Shown here in pieces: positions 36,126-45,394 of a stretch of 64,000 nucleotides of DNA. The first letter of the stretch is position 1. The number at the start of each line of letters is the position of its first letter. This DNA comes from Sphingobacterium athyrii. Its GTDB lineage: Bacteria; Bacteroidota; Bacteroidia; Sphingobacteriales; Sphingobacteriaceae. The notes under the pieces are model-generated. The model searched no databases, was not told where the DNA came from, and saw only the letters and a list, made by a program, of their open reading frames with translations. A program made the translations under genes and the position numbers. Location of the stretch: positions 1-64,000 of the forward strand of contig NZ_QCXX01000002.1 in NCBI RefSeq assembly GCF_003071065.1. Direction: 5' to 3'.

Positions 36126-36740
36126 ATGGGTAACGCAGATGTAAAAAGGATCAAAATTCTAGAAGCTGCAACAAGGCGCTTTGCACACTTTGGAATGGCT
36201 AAAACGACAATGTCGGAGATTGCTAAGGATCTTAATTTTTCAAAGGCACTGCTTTATTATTATTTTCCCGACAAGAACAGTCTGTATTCTGCTGTTTTTG
36301 AATATGTTATCGATAAGATGATCGAGGAGATCGAAACAGTTATCGACAAAGGTGGAAATTTTGAAGAAATCATGATGTACTCCATTGATATGCGTGTCAA
36401 GGCAATCAATCAATATTACAATTTGTTTGAATACACCATGAAGATGGTCAAAGAACTTCCGGATGAATTGGAACAAGTATTCAAAGAATCTTATCTACGG
36501 GAGGTTGAAATCATTGAAAAAATTCTGAAGATTGGAATAGACGCCCAGGAGATTCAGGTAGATGATCTCAACGAGACAGCCCGTATTTTATTGTATTCGT
36601 TATTTGGTATGCGAATGGGGATCTTGAAAGATATGAAAAATATGCTCTTCCCCACGAAAGAAGAATTTGATCATATCCTCAGTTTACAGAAGAAAATGAT
36701 GAAAATCTTCTTAAATGGTTTGCGGTATCAACAGCGTTAA
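36126..36740 (+). CDS. TetR/AcrR-family transcriptional regulator
   Basis: A 204-residue repressor-type protein. N-terminal helix-turn-helix: KILEAATRRFAHFGMAKTTM (about 9-28), SEIAKDLNFSKALLYYYF (about 30-47), a normal TetR DNA-binding head. The C-terminal ligand/dimer domain has no assignable specificity. It is divergent from murB (about 100 nt between starts) and convergent with ypdA, with which it shares a TTAA stop tetranucleotide. What it controls is not evident; the FUSC-ypdA pair downstream on the other strand is a possibility. Confidence 0.9.
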   Translation: MGNADVKRIKILEAATRRFAHFGMAKTTMSEIAKDLNFSKALLYYYFPDKNSLYSAVFEYVIDKMIEEIETVIDKGGNFEEIMMYSIDMRVKAINQYYNLFEYTMKMVKELPDELEQVFKESYLREVEIIEKILKIGIDAQEIQVDDLNETARILLYSLFGMRMGILKDMKNMLFPTKEEFDHILSLQKKMMKIFLNGLRYQQR

Positions 36741-37723
36741 ATCGGCATTGTTTGTATATGTTCGATGATCTGCCTGGCGTGGATACGTGAATTTTCAATA
36801 AACCAAAGGTGGGTATTTAATCCACCACAGACAACCCCTGCTAAGTATAGGCCTTTTATGTTTGTTTCCATTGTCTGCTCATTGTGGCAAGGGATGCAAG
36901 GAGCCTGTTCTGGGATGTCAACTCCTATTTTGCGTAGAAAGTCAAAATTTGGCCGATATCCAGTCAGCGCAAGTACAAAATCATTTTCGATTTCCAGGAT
37001 GCCTGTCGGTGTTTGAATGGTGACGCTTGTTTCGGTAACCGCTGTTAATTCACTGTTGTAAAGTACATCAATTTCTCCCGCAGCAATTCTATTTTCGATA
37101 TCCGGCTTTACCCAATACTTGACTCTTGGGCTGATTTCATTGCTCCGAATGACCAATGTTACCTGAGCACCTTTTCGAAATGTTTCCAGGGCAGCGTCTA
37201 TGGATGAATTGCTTGCTCCAACAACGATTACTTTCTGTCCGCTGTAGTAATGCGGATCATTGTAATAGTGTCGTACTTTGCCAAGTTCTTCTCCGGGGAT
37301 ATTGAGTAGCATAGGGATATCATAGAAACCCGTAGCAATAATGACTTTTTTTGTCGTGTAATTACGTTTATTGGTTTTGACGTTAAAATAAGCAGGATCT
37401 TTTTTTGTAATATCCAATACTTCTTCAAACAGGTGGGTATCCAGTTCAAATTTTTGCTGGATACGTCTGTAATATTCCAGCGCTTCGGTTCTTCGCGGTT
37501 TTGGATTGGTGGTCACAAAGGGAATGTCCCCAATCTCCAGTCGCTCAGAAGAAGAAAAAAAGGTCATATTTTGCGGATAGTTATAGAGCGAATTGACTAA
37601 ACATCCTTTTTCCAGAATAAGATAGTTGAGATTGGCCTGTTTTGCTTCCAGGGCACAGGCGAGACCGATGGGGCCTCCGCCAACGATAATGATGTCATAG
37701 GAGGCTGTTGTATGTTCACTCAT
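36737..37723 (-). CDS. ypdA: YpdA-family putative bacillithiol disulfide reductase
   Basis: FAD/NAD(P)H oxidoreductase of 328 residues. FAD-binding IIIVGGGPIGLACALEAK (11-28), the nucleotide-binding VIVVGASNSSIDAALETFRKG (split by the limit; about 165-185), ATGFYD (about 129-134) and a C-terminal FAD contact region GLYLAGVVCGG (about 289-299). NPKPRRTEALEYYRR-type segment and lack of a CxxC pair fit YpdA and not thioredoxin reductase. YpdA reduces bacillithiol disulfide in Firmicutes; some Bacteroidota make bacillithiol, so the role is plausible here. It follows the FUSC gene by 30 nt in the same direction. Confidence 0.88.
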   Translation of the reverse strand: MSEHTTASYDIIIVGGGPIGLACALEAKQANLNYLILEKGCLVNSLYNYPQNMTFFSSSERLEIGDIPFVTTNPKPRRTEALEYYRRIQQKFELDTHLFEEVLDITKKDPAYFNVKTNKRNYTTKKVIIATGFYDIPMLLNIPGEELGKVRHYYNDPHYYSGQKVIVVGASNSSIDAALETFRKGAQVTLVIRSNEISPRVKYWVKPDIENRIAAGEIDVLYNSELTAVTETSVTIQTPTGILEIENDFVLALTGYRPNFDFLRKIGVDIPEQAPCIPCHNEQTMETNIKGLYLAGVVCGGLNTHLWFIENSRIHARQIIEHIQTMPI

Positions 37724-37753
37724 AATGTAAATTTCGTGAATTTTTGGGATAAA

Positions 37754-39946
37754 TTAGCTTGCCAGTTTAGATAATTCCGTTGCTTGTTCGGCGGCACTTT
37801 TATCATGGAGATCCCGAACAATCTTATTTAAATCCTGGGCAATCTTGTACAGGAATTCCAATTGCTCTTCCAATAGTTTTCCGTCAGCAGAATTGATGTC
37901 GCTGTTGTCGAAGCGATGATTCGATATTTCGATTTCCATGGGCGAAAATACGCTACTGGAATCTGATGAATAAAGCAATTGAATAGATTGGTCCAGGCTA
38001 TTTAATATTTTCCGTATGGTCCGAACATGGTCTTTGTTGAGGTAGTTATTGTCCATTTCATCCAGATGGTTCATCAGTGTAACAGAAAAGGAGGCCAGAA
38101 TATGGTTGAATATGACAAACTTATTGACCTCTTTGCTGTATTTTTGCCTTTTTTTGGGTTCAGTCAGCATACGTTGAAAAGTGGAACCCATATTTGCGGT
38201 TTCGACATAAACGGCTTTTCTTGCTAACTTGTAATCTGTAATCGATGGCGCCTGGCCCGCAATTTCCTTTAATGCCTGAAAGATATAATTATAATTGGCG
38301 ATCAAAAGCTTGCGCATGGATTCCTTCACTTGCATGCTTTCCCAATTCGGGAAAATAATATAGCTGGAGAGGAAGGCGATCATTCCCCCAATAAATGTGT
38401 CCAAGATCCTTTCTTTGGTTACTTCTAGCGTATTGGAACTGATAAAACTGAACATGATCAATACATAAGGCGTCATGAAAAGTACAGCAACGACATAATT
38501 GACTCTGAATAAGCTGTATGCTGTCAGGAAGAAAAACACCAGCAGTACAAATAGTATGGTTGGATCATGTATTGTCAATAGGATGCCGGCTCCGATCAAT
38601 CCACCGATGGTCGTTCCGATAAGGCGTTGTATATTACGTTCTTTCGTAAGGCCAAAACCGGGTTTTAGGATAACCATGATCGTCAGCAGTATCCAGTAGA
38701 CATTGTTGGTGATATTGGTTGTCTCAAAAACGTAGTAGGTGACCGACATCACGATTGCCATGCGGCAGGCATGTCTAAAAATTGTCGATTTTAAGGTCAG
38801 GTTTTCACGGAATTTCTTCAGGTCGATGGCTGAACTTTGAACGAAACGTTTGGCGTCATCAATTTCTTTCTTTTTGACGTCGTCAGGTTGCAGGTGAGAA
38901 TAGCCGTAGATATTTTTTATACGACGGACCAGGTCACGTAAATTGATCAGTACTTTACGCAGGGCAAAGGTGCTGTATTGATTTTCTTTGTCAAGCTGGT
39001 CAATTTTAGCATGGAGACGTGTGAGGTCTGCATCGAAATCATAGAGGGGTTTGGGCTGAATATTCGTGTTGAGCTGGTAGGCCAAATTGTCGAGTTCGTT
39101 CGTGTATTTTAAAATAACGTTCTTGAAGTCCTCTAGGATACCCGTTGGGCCGAAACGTTCGCTAATCGTGTTGTAATCATAATGCGCGGCCATACTTTGC
39201 TCAAATAGATCGACAATATCGTTAAAGATCAAGGTGAGATACCGGCCTACTTTTGTGGTGTCTTTAATGGATCTTTTGCTTTGGAATAATAAGTCCCTTA
39301 CATTTTCCTGATGTTGGTTCACTTCAACCTGTTTGTCAATCAATTTCAGGTAATTTTTGTCATTGTCAATTTTCGCATCGTAAAAATTAGCTTTCAATCG
39401 AATATAATCGGCAACATAACGGATGGTTTCTGCAAGTTCCTGTTCGGCTAACCGATAGGGGCGTACCTGTGTAATAGAAAGACTGATCGCAATATACCAG
39501 AGTCCACCAAGGGTGTAAAAGCCCAGATAACTGATGGCTTGATCCAAGGGATAGTGCGTCTGCACGTGGATTAGCATCATCAATATGCACATTAGGCCAA
39601 CATTGGCTGCCCGGCTATTGAATACGGCAAACATGGCAAAGATAAAGCAGGCGATTCCGATGAAAATGGCAAGGAGATATACATTTTGATTGACAATATT
39701 GGTCAGGATAAATGTCAGGGTGGTCAGTATGGCCCCGGCAAACATACCTTTTCGTCTATGGCTTGGTGCTCCGGGCGTATCGGATAGCCCGACCAAAAGG
39801 GCGCCCAGGGATACAATGGTTCCATTGGTAAACTGGCCTATGGTGGCAAAAATGAGGACAGGTACAATGCATCCGATGGTAATTCGCAATCCATCCGCAA
39901 AATATTGACTATAGAAAAAACTTTTTATTTCTTGTGTCTGTTTCAT
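37754..39946 (-). CDS. FUSC-family membrane protein (YccS/YhfK-like)
   Basis: A 730-residue inner-membrane protein in two similar halves. Each half starts with a bundle of about five to six hydrophobic helices (about 20-160 and 400-530; the second contains LLTIMVILKPGFGLTKERN, the FUSC signature) and is followed by a long helical cytosolic part. FUSC proteins include aromatic-acid exporters, but most, like this one, have no known substrate. Start: an in-frame GTG lies 12 nt upstream; the ATG at 39946 (MKQTQEIKSFF) was preferred. Probably co-transcribed with ypdA. Confidence 0.85.
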   Translation of the reverse strand: MKQTQEIKSFFYSQYFADGLRITIGCIVPVLIFATIGQFTNGTIVSLGALLVGLSDTPGAPSHRRKGMFAGAILTTLTFILTNIVNQNVYLLAIFIGIACFIFAMFAVFNSRAANVGLMCILMMLIHVQTHYPLDQAISYLGFYTLGGLWYIAISLSITQVRPYRLAEQELAETIRYVADYIRLKANFYDAKIDNDKNYLKLIDKQVEVNQHQENVRDLLFQSKRSIKDTTKVGRYLTLIFNDIVDLFEQSMAAHYDYNTISERFGPTGILEDFKNVILKYTNELDNLAYQLNTNIQPKPLYDFDADLTRLHAKIDQLDKENQYSTFALRKVLINLRDLVRRIKNIYGYSHLQPDDVKKKEIDDAKRFVQSSAIDLKKFRENLTLKSTIFRHACRMAIVMSVTYYVFETTNITNNVYWILLTIMVILKPGFGLTKERNIQRLIGTTIGGLIGAGILLTIHDPTILFVLLVFFFLTAYSLFRVNYVVAVLFMTPYVLIMFSFISSNTLEVTKERILDTFIGGMIAFLSSYIIFPNWESMQVKESMRKLLIANYNYIFQALKEIAGQAPSITDYKLARKAVYVETANMGSTFQRMLTEPKKRQKYSKEVNKFVIFNHILASFSVTLMNHLDEMDNNYLNKDHVRTIRKILNSLDQSIQLLYSSDSSSVFSPMEIEISNHRFDNSDINSADGKLLEEQLEFLYKIAQDLNKIVRDLHDKSAAEQATELSKLAS

Positions 39947-40096
39947 AATGTATAGCACAAATATACGAGATAAGGCTATATTAGCCTGAGGTTTCCCTGC
40001 TTGTTGCGATAATATACTAAAAACGAAAAATTACGAATTTTCATTAATATCTTTATAATATTTTGATGTTTTTTTTGATTAATTTATATTTTTTTA

Positions 40097-40125
40097 TTTG
40101 TTTAAATATAATATTGCTATATTTG
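40097..40125 (+). promoter_or_regulatory. ppc promoter (-33 TTTG, -7 TATATTTG)
   Basis: TTTG at 40097-40100 and TATATTTG at 40118-40125, 17 nt apart, match the Bacteroidota promoter consensus. Expected start site near 40130 gives a leader of about 70 nt to the ppc ATG. Confidence 0.7.
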
Positions 40126-40203
40126 GTGCGTAGGGTAATTTCAGATAATACAGAAAATCAAGAGTCGCCTAAACTCTCTTGACCATTTTTCAAAGATTTA
40201 AAT

Positions 40204-42780
40204 ATGAAGCAAAGTAAAAATGAAGCCGTCTTTCAGGACGAGGTATTGACACGCTTTGAGCTTTTTAAAAGTTTGTTTTTAACATTGCCATTCCAACGTG
40301 TTAAGGATACAGGTACTTTATTGCCATTTTTTGCAAAGCAATGTGAGAAGGGGGTTGACCAACATTTAACTCCAGATGAGATTATAAAGAGTTTTTTTGA
40401 TCAGCATGAAGAGTTTTCTTCGGAAGAACAGCGTATTGATTTATTGTTTCGTTTTGTGCAGTATATAGAACGCCAGGTGGTATTGTTTGATGCGATAGAG
40501 GATTCATCATTTCAAATGGTGGGCCGCGGCGACGATGAAAATGTATTGGGTGCATTGATCAAAAATGCCGAAGGCAATGGTGACATGCGACGCAAAATCG
40601 TTTCCAAATTAAAGGATTTCTCCGTTCGTCTGGTACTGACAGCACACCCTACTCAATTTTATCCAGGGCCAGTACTGGGGATTATCAATGATTTGATTGA
40701 TGCGATAAAGACCAATGATCTTCATAGCATACATTTATTACTGCAACAGCTTGGCAAGACGCCATTCATCAATAAAAATAAGCCAACACCGGTAGATGAA
40801 GCTGCCAGTTTAGCCTGGTTTCTGGAAAATGTATTTTATAAAGTCGCTTCAGAGATCCAGTCTTTTATTGACGATGAATTGGATGTCGATACGGAGGAAG
40901 TAAAACAGCTGATCGAATTGGGCTTTTGGCCAGGAGGAGACCGTGACGGAAATCCAAATGTCAGCGTTGAAAGCACCAAGAAGGTGGCGGCTTTATTGCG
41001 TACTATTTTGTTTAGATGTTATTACCGCGATTTCCGTATTGTAAGACGCCGCATTACATTCAGAGGGGTCGAAGAGTATATGGAGAACTTGCAGACCTTA
41101 TTTTACGACAATAGCTTTAATCCTGTTGAAAACCCCGCAGATGAAACGGATAACATTATTACGAACTTAAAAGCTATTAAAAATGTTCTGGAAGAATATC
41201 ACAATGGTCTTTTTGTTGAGATTGTCGATGACTTGCTTCGTAAGGTAATGACATTCGGTTGTTTTTTCACGACTTTAGATATTAGACAGGATAGCCGTAT
41301 TCTACGTGAAGCAACAAATTATTTGATTCAACAAAATCAGGAGGCCACTGGCGTTCCATTGAATTATTTGGAACTGAATGAAGCGGATAAACAAAAGGCG
41401 TTGAAGTTTAAGGAATTGGATCTAAGTGTAGGTGATGATGCAGATCCATTGACAAAAGACACCTCTGGCGTAATCAAATTGCTTAAGGAGATCCAACGTT
41501 CGGGGTCTGAGCGCGCTGCACAGCGTTTTATTATTAGTAATTGCCAGCAAGCAAGTGATATCCTTGGATTGCGTCAGTTGTTTTTGTGGTCTGGCTGGAA
41601 GAAAGATGCATTAACAATTGACTTTGTACCACTATTTGAAACAGTGGATGATCTGACCAGAGCTGCTGATGTCATGAAAACGCTATATAGCAATAAAGAA
41701 TATAAGGCACATCTGAAACGCAGAGGAAACAAGCAGACCATTATGCTGGGCTATTCGGATAGCACAAAAGACGGGGGATATCTGATGGCAAACTGGTCAA
41801 TCTATAGAGCGAAAATAGAGTTGACTGCAATATCGCGTGAATATGATATTGATCTTGTCTTTTTTGACGGCCGTGGTGGACCTCCGGCACGTGGAGGAGG
41901 TAAAACACAACGTTTTTATGCTTCCATGGGTAAGGAAATTGCCAATGATCATATTCAATTAACGATACAGGGACAGACGATCAGTAGCCAATATGGCTCG
42001 TTGGATACGGCTCGATTTAATATCGAGCAGCTCCTACATGCCGGTATTATCTCTGATTTAAAACAACGGGTAGGGGATACGCTGACCAAACATCAGCAAG
42101 AAATTATTGATAAATTGGCCGAATTGAGCCATCATAAATTTATGGATCTTCGTACCAATAAGTTGTTCCTGCCTTATCTGGAAACGATGTCTCCGTTGAA
42201 AGCACTTTCATCCATCAATATTTCAAGTCGTCCCGTGAAAAGGAATTCGGGACGTGAGTTGCGTCTTGAGGATTTACGGGCGATCAGTTTTGTGACTTCG
42301 TGGAGCCAGCTGAAGCAAAATATCCCTGGATTTTATGGGGTAGGGACTGCTTTGCAATGGGCCGAGAAAAATAATCTATGGAAAGACGTGCAACAGCTAT
42401 ATGTTTCTTCGGGCTTCTTCCAGACCTTGATTGACAATTGTATGATGTCCATGACCAAATCTAATTTTGATATCACAGCTTATATGAAGGACGATAAGGT
42501 GTATGGTGAATTTTGGAAAAATCTTCATGCGGAATACCAGATTACCAAAGAGTATCTGTTAAAACTCAGCGGGACATCTAAATTGATGGAGAACTACCCC
42601 GTCGATCGTGAGTCAATTTTGGCGCGAGAAAGCATCGTATTGCCTTTGTTGGTGATCCAACATTATGCGATTCGTGCACTCAATTCGGATAAATTAGATG
42701 AGGCACAGCGTGAGGATTATTCAAAACTGATCGCACGCACAATATTCGGTGTGATTAATGCGGGAAGAAATGTTGCTTAA
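40204..42780 (+). CDS. ppc: Phosphoenolpyruvate carboxylase
   Basis: Anaplerotic enzyme making oxaloacetate from PEP and bicarbonate. The 858-residue sequence contains VLTAHPTQ with catalytic His148, FWPGGDRDGNPNV (about 238-250), LGYSDSTKDGGYLMANW (about 513-529) and FFDGRGGPPARGGG (about 560-573), all family signatures. The C-terminal end NAGRNVA is the conserved effector-binding end seen in these enzymes (NTG in E. coli). The length is near the usual 880. Single-gene unit with its own promoter. Confidence 0.97.
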   Translation: MKQSKNEAVFQDEVLTRFELFKSLFLTLPFQRVKDTGTLLPFFAKQCEKGVDQHLTPDEIIKSFFDQHEEFSSEEQRIDLLFRFVQYIERQVVLFDAIEDSSFQMVGRGDDENVLGALIKNAEGNGDMRRKIVSKLKDFSVRLVLTAHPTQFYPGPVLGIINDLIDAIKTNDLHSIHLLLQQLGKTPFINKNKPTPVDEAASLAWFLENVFYKVASEIQSFIDDELDVDTEEVKQLIELGFWPGGDRDGNPNVSVESTKKVAALLRTILFRCYYRDFRIVRRRITFRGVEEYMENLQTLFYDNSFNPVENPADETDNIITNLKAIKNVLEEYHNGLFVEIVDDLLRKVMTFGCFFTTLDIRQDSRILREATNYLIQQNQEATGVPLNYLELNEADKQKALKFKELDLSVGDDADPLTKDTSGVIKLLKEIQRSGSERAAQRFIISNCQQASDILGLRQLFLWSGWKKDALTIDFVPLFETVDDLTRAADVMKTLYSNKEYKAHLKRRGNKQTIMLGYSDSTKDGGYLMANWSIYRAKIELTAISREYDIDLVFFDGRGGPPARGGGKTQRFYASMGKEIANDHIQLTIQGQTISSQYGSLDTARFNIEQLLHAGIISDLKQRVGDTLTKHQQEIIDKLAELSHHKFMDLRTNKLFLPYLETMSPLKALSSINISSRPVKRNSGRELRLEDLRAISFVTSWSQLKQNIPGFYGVGTALQWAEKNNLWKDVQQLYVSSGFFQTLIDNCMMSMTKSNFDITAYMKDDKVYGEFWKNLHAEYQITKEYLLKLSGTSKLMENYPVDRESILARESIVLPLLVIQHYAIRALNSDKLDEAQREDYSKLIARTIFGVINAGRNVA

Positions 42781-42828
42781 TTTTTGCTTCTTTTCGCCGA
42801 TTAGGTTTCGAAGAATGTATATTTTATC

Positions 42829-42836
42829 TACTTTTG
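42829..42836 (+). promoter_or_regulatory. Promoter -7 element of the DUF4142 gene
   Basis: TACTTTTG fits TAnnTTTG exactly, 19 nt before the ATG. TTTC at 42806-42809 with 19-nt spacing is a weak -33 candidate. Confidence 0.5.
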
Positions 42837-42855
42837 TATAATTAACAAAATTGAT

Positions 42856-43401
42856 ATGAAGATTAATAAGTTATTTATTGTAGCTGCTTGTGCGAGTACT
42901 TTATTTGCGTCTTGTGGTGAAACAGCTGCAAATAGACAGCGTCAATATGCCAATGCATCTTTAGCAGACGGCGATGCCTTTGCCATGATTAAATTCGTTG
43001 GTGAGGAAGGAAACTATTTAGTAAATCTTGCTGATGTGGCTGCAAAGCAATCCGCATCAACAGAGGTGAAGAATGTAGCAGCTAAAATTAAAGAAGCTTA
43101 CGCGACTGTATTGCCCGAGTTGGACGGTTTGGCAAAAGAACTGCATGTAGGTGATGCACAACGTGGTGTGCCTGCTTTTCAAACTCCGGCGTCAATCGGA
43201 TCAGATAGCACTGCGGCATTCAATGATAAAGCGTTTTTAGCATTGGTATTGGAAAAACAAGGTGAGATCAATAGCAGATTGTCTCACGAAGAACATAACA
43301 CCAACAAAGAGGTTATTCATATTTCGGAAGAATCTTTGAAGAAAGTTGAAGAAATCTATAAATTGGCTGGTGGTAAAGTTGAAGGGCACGGTCATCACTA
43401 A
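42856..43401 (+). CDS. DUF4142-domain lipoprotein
   Basis: A 181-residue exported protein. The signal peptide ends in LFASC with lipid-attachment Cys20. The rest is a helical bundle containing ADGDAFAMIKFVGEEGN-type and DVAAKQSASTEVKNVAAKI segments typical of DUF4142, a ferritin-like fold predicted family, and a His-rich end (GHGHH). Often found in stress-related settings, but the function is unknown. It has its own promoter and terminator. Confidence 0.83.
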   Translation: MKINKLFIVAACASTLFASCGETAANRQRQYANASLADGDAFAMIKFVGEEGNYLVNLADVAAKQSASTEVKNVAAKIKEAYATVLPELDGLAKELHVGDAQRGVPAFQTPASIGSDSTAAFNDKAFLALVLEKQGEINSRLSHEEHNTNKEVIHISEESLKKVEEIYKLAGGKVEGHGHH

Positions 43402-43420
43402 TTAGCGACTATATAAGAAG

Positions 43421-43458
43421 AAAAAGGAATATTTACTCCGGTGAATATTCCTTTTTTT
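43421..43458 (+). terminator. Terminator after the DUF4142 gene
   Basis: Stem AAAAGGAATATTTAC with GTGAATATTCCTTTT (one G-T pair) around TCCG, followed by T-run. Confidence 0.88.
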
Positions 43459-43488
43459 ATGCGATTGTTTCCTTGTCATTCCCTGTAG

Positions 43489-43614
43489 ATAAATGATTGG
43501 TCTATACTCATAGCAAATAAGACCGCTGTGAAAACGATTGAACTGCACGAAGATCTTTACTGGGATTTTCAAAAGATTTCTGAGTCTCATTTTAAACGCT
43601 GTAATTCAATATAG
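43489..43614 (+). other. Short protein-like open stretch between DUF4142 and ppx genes
   Basis: The frame is open from 43489 to the TAG at 43612-43614; a GTG at 43528 would give 28 residues starting VKTIELHEDLYWDFQ. The 390-nt gap (43402-43792) otherwise holds only the terminator at its left end and AT-rich sequence before ppx. The composition of the stretch is protein-like, amphipathic and charged, but there is no ATG and no recognisable family. It may be the remnant of a gene or a tiny gene. Confidence 0.3.
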
Positions 43615-43792
43615 GGTTTATTTTTCGGGGTGGGAATAGATCCGGTTTTCCATTCATGCAGGAGAATCAAAAAAGAAATAATTTGTTGAGTTGTTAAATT
43701 AATAATAACTTAACATTACTATAATGCAGTTGTTAATAACTGTGTTTATTTTAGCATGATTTAATCAAATAATATATAAGAAACAACATAAC

Positions 43793-44671
43793 GTGAGATA
43801 CGCTGCTATAGATATAGGCTCCAATGCGGTCCGTCTTTTGATCGCTGATATCATTGGCCAAAAGGATCAATACAATTTTAAAAAAAATACGCTTTTACGT
43901 GTTCCTTTACGTCTGGGCGATGATGCATTTATTCAACAGGAAATTTCTCCCCGAAAGGCGGAGAGCTTGATAAAAACAATGAAGGCATTTCGTGAATTGA
44001 TGGATGTTTATCAAGTGGAAGACTATATGGCTTGTGCGACCTCTGCGATGCGTGATGCCAAAAATGGTCCGGATATTGTTGCGGAAATTAAGAAAAACGG
44101 GATCAATATAGATATTATCGAGGGGGCTAAGGAAGCTGAGATTATCTACAATAGCCATTGGGATAATAAGATGGAAAAAGATAAAGTGTATCTTTATATT
44201 GATGTAGGTGGTGGTAGCACTGAATTGTCTTTATTTGCGAATGGTGTTCTGGTAAATTCCAGGTCCTTTAATCTAGGTACGATACGTATTTTGGATAATC
44301 AGGATAAAACAGAGACCTGGGACGAGCTCAAAGAGTGGGTCCGGAGCAATACGCATATGTATAAACAGGTCATTGGGATCGGAACAGGAGGCAACATCAA
44401 TAAATTGGCACGGTTGTCTGATGAAAAAGTTGATAAGCCATTATCATACGCCAAATTAAAAGCTGTTTATGAGCATTTGGCATCATTTTCTTTAAAAGAA
44501 CGTATTATTTTATTGGGACTCAACGAAGATAGAGCTGACGTCATCATTCCTGCAAGTGAGATTTTTCTGACGATTATGAAGCATGGCAGGCTAAAACAGA
44601 TCATTGTACCCCGCGTTGGATTGGTTGACGGAGTAATTAGAACCTTGATCAATAGGAATTTAGTGAAATAA
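43793..44671 (+). CDS. Ppx/GppA-family phosphatase (exopolyphosphatase-like)
   Basis: Actin-fold (ASKHA) enzyme of 292 residues that acts on polyphosphate or pppGpp. AAIDIGSNAVRLLIAD (4-19) is the phosphate-1 motif, CATSAMRDAKNGP (about 80-92) follows, the catalytic Glu is expected in IEGAKEAEIIYN (about 109-120), YIDVGGGSTELSLF (about 136-149) is the phosphate-2 motif and IGIGTGGNINKLAR (about 193-206) the adenosine-type motif. Starts at GTG 43793; no ATG fits. The protein is the short form with only the Ppx/GppA core. A tRNA-Leu gene follows. Confidence 0.92.
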   Translation: MRYAAIDIGSNAVRLLIADIIGQKDQYNFKKNTLLRVPLRLGDDAFIQQEISPRKAESLIKTMKAFRELMDVYQVEDYMACATSAMRDAKNGPDIVAEIKKNGINIDIIEGAKEAEIIYNSHWDNKMEKDKVYLYIDVGGGSTELSLFANGVLVNSRSFNLGTIRILDNQDKTETWDELKEWVRSNTHMYKQVIGIGTGGNINKLARLSDEKVDKPLSYAKLKAVYEHLASFSLKERIILLGLNEDRADVIIPASEIFLTIMKHGRLKQIIVPRVGLVDGVIRTLINRNLVK

Positions 44672-44694
44672 AGCATTAAAAAGCATTTTTCGCC

Positions 44695-44724
44695 TTGCAA
44701 AAGAAGGAAAAATATTTATTTTTG
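44695..44724 (+). promoter_or_regulatory. Promoter of tRNA-Leu
   Basis: TTG at 44695-44697 and TATTTTTG at 44717-44724, spacing 19 nt; expected start near 44730, 16 nt before the mature tRNA. Confidence 0.65.
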
Positions 44725-44745
44725 TGATACCAAAGGCGAATATGA

Positions 44746-44829
44746 GCCCAGGTGGCGAAATTGGTAGACGCACCATCTTGAGGGGGTGGCGCTCGTATGG
44801 GCGTGGCAGTTCGAATCTGCTCCTGGGCA
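44746..44829 (+). tRNA. tRNA-Leu (GAG)
   Basis: Eighty-four nt class II tRNA. Acceptor GCCCAGG pairs with CCTGGGC; anticodon stem CCATC/GGTGG with loop TTGAGGG gives anticodon GAG. The long variable arm (CGCTCGTATGGGCG) is that of tRNA-Leu. CCA is not encoded. Confidence 0.95.
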
Positions 44830-44832
44830 CTT

Positions 44833-44871
44833 AAAAAAGGCCAAATCTTAATTAAAGATTTGGCCTTTTTT
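44833..44871. terminator. Terminator after tRNA-Leu
   Basis: Arms AAAAGGCCAAATCTT and AAGATTTGGCCTTTT pair around a short AT loop, with A-run and T-run ends; it can also serve the convergent 44941 gene. Confidence 0.9.
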
Positions 44872-44940
44872 CTATTTCAACGATCCCATCTTTTTTAAAA
44901 GAAGAGATTGGATCAAGCATAAGATTGAACTTATCAATTG

Positions 44941-45390
44941 CTATTTCTCACTGATTTCTTTCAGTATTTGTAATGCTTTTGGCCATGTTTCGTCAAAGTA
45001 ATCCAAATACTCTTCATTGGTGTCCAAATCGATCTTTAACAGGGTTTTACTGCCAAGATCCTCAAAGGTGTAATTTTCAAACGAACCGGCCCAGTCTTCG
45101 ACTGCGGGTCCTTCGGTAATCTCTTTGCCTTTGTTTAATATACCGTAATGACGAATGGATATGTATTTATTTGGAATATGATCGGCTATCTCCGCAACCA
45201 TACCTTCTTTTTCACCATCTTTATTAATGCCTATAAAATAAATCTTGGCACCCTTTTCCCAGCTACCTTCAAAGTCAGAAGTTGGATTGAAAGCAGCCGT
45301 CCACTTTTTATAGGTTTCTTTATCGAGCATGGTTTTAAATACATGATCGACCGGCGCGTCGATGGTGATCTGATAATTCATTTTCTTCAT
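44941..45390 (-). CDS. SRPBCC/AHSA1-like domain protein
   Basis: A 149-residue START-fold (Bet v1-like) protein. ITIDAPVDHVFKTMLDKETYKKW (presented in parts: ITIDAPVDHVF, about 8-18, and ETYKKWTAAF, about 26-35) and the C-terminal WPKALQILKEISE are typical for the AHSA1/SRPBCC family of small ligand-binding proteins. No ligand can be assigned. It follows the DinB-like gene by 4 nt on the minus strand, and the two are often neighbours in Bacteroidota. Confidence 0.87.
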   Translation of the reverse strand: MKKMNYQITIDAPVDHVFKTMLDKETYKKWTAAFNPTSDFEGSWEKGAKIYFIGINKDGEKEGMVAEIADHIPNKYISIRHYGILNKGKEITEGPAVEDWAGSFENYTFEDLGSKTLLKIDLDTNEEYLDYFDETWPKALQILKEISEK

Positions 45391-45394
45391 ATTC

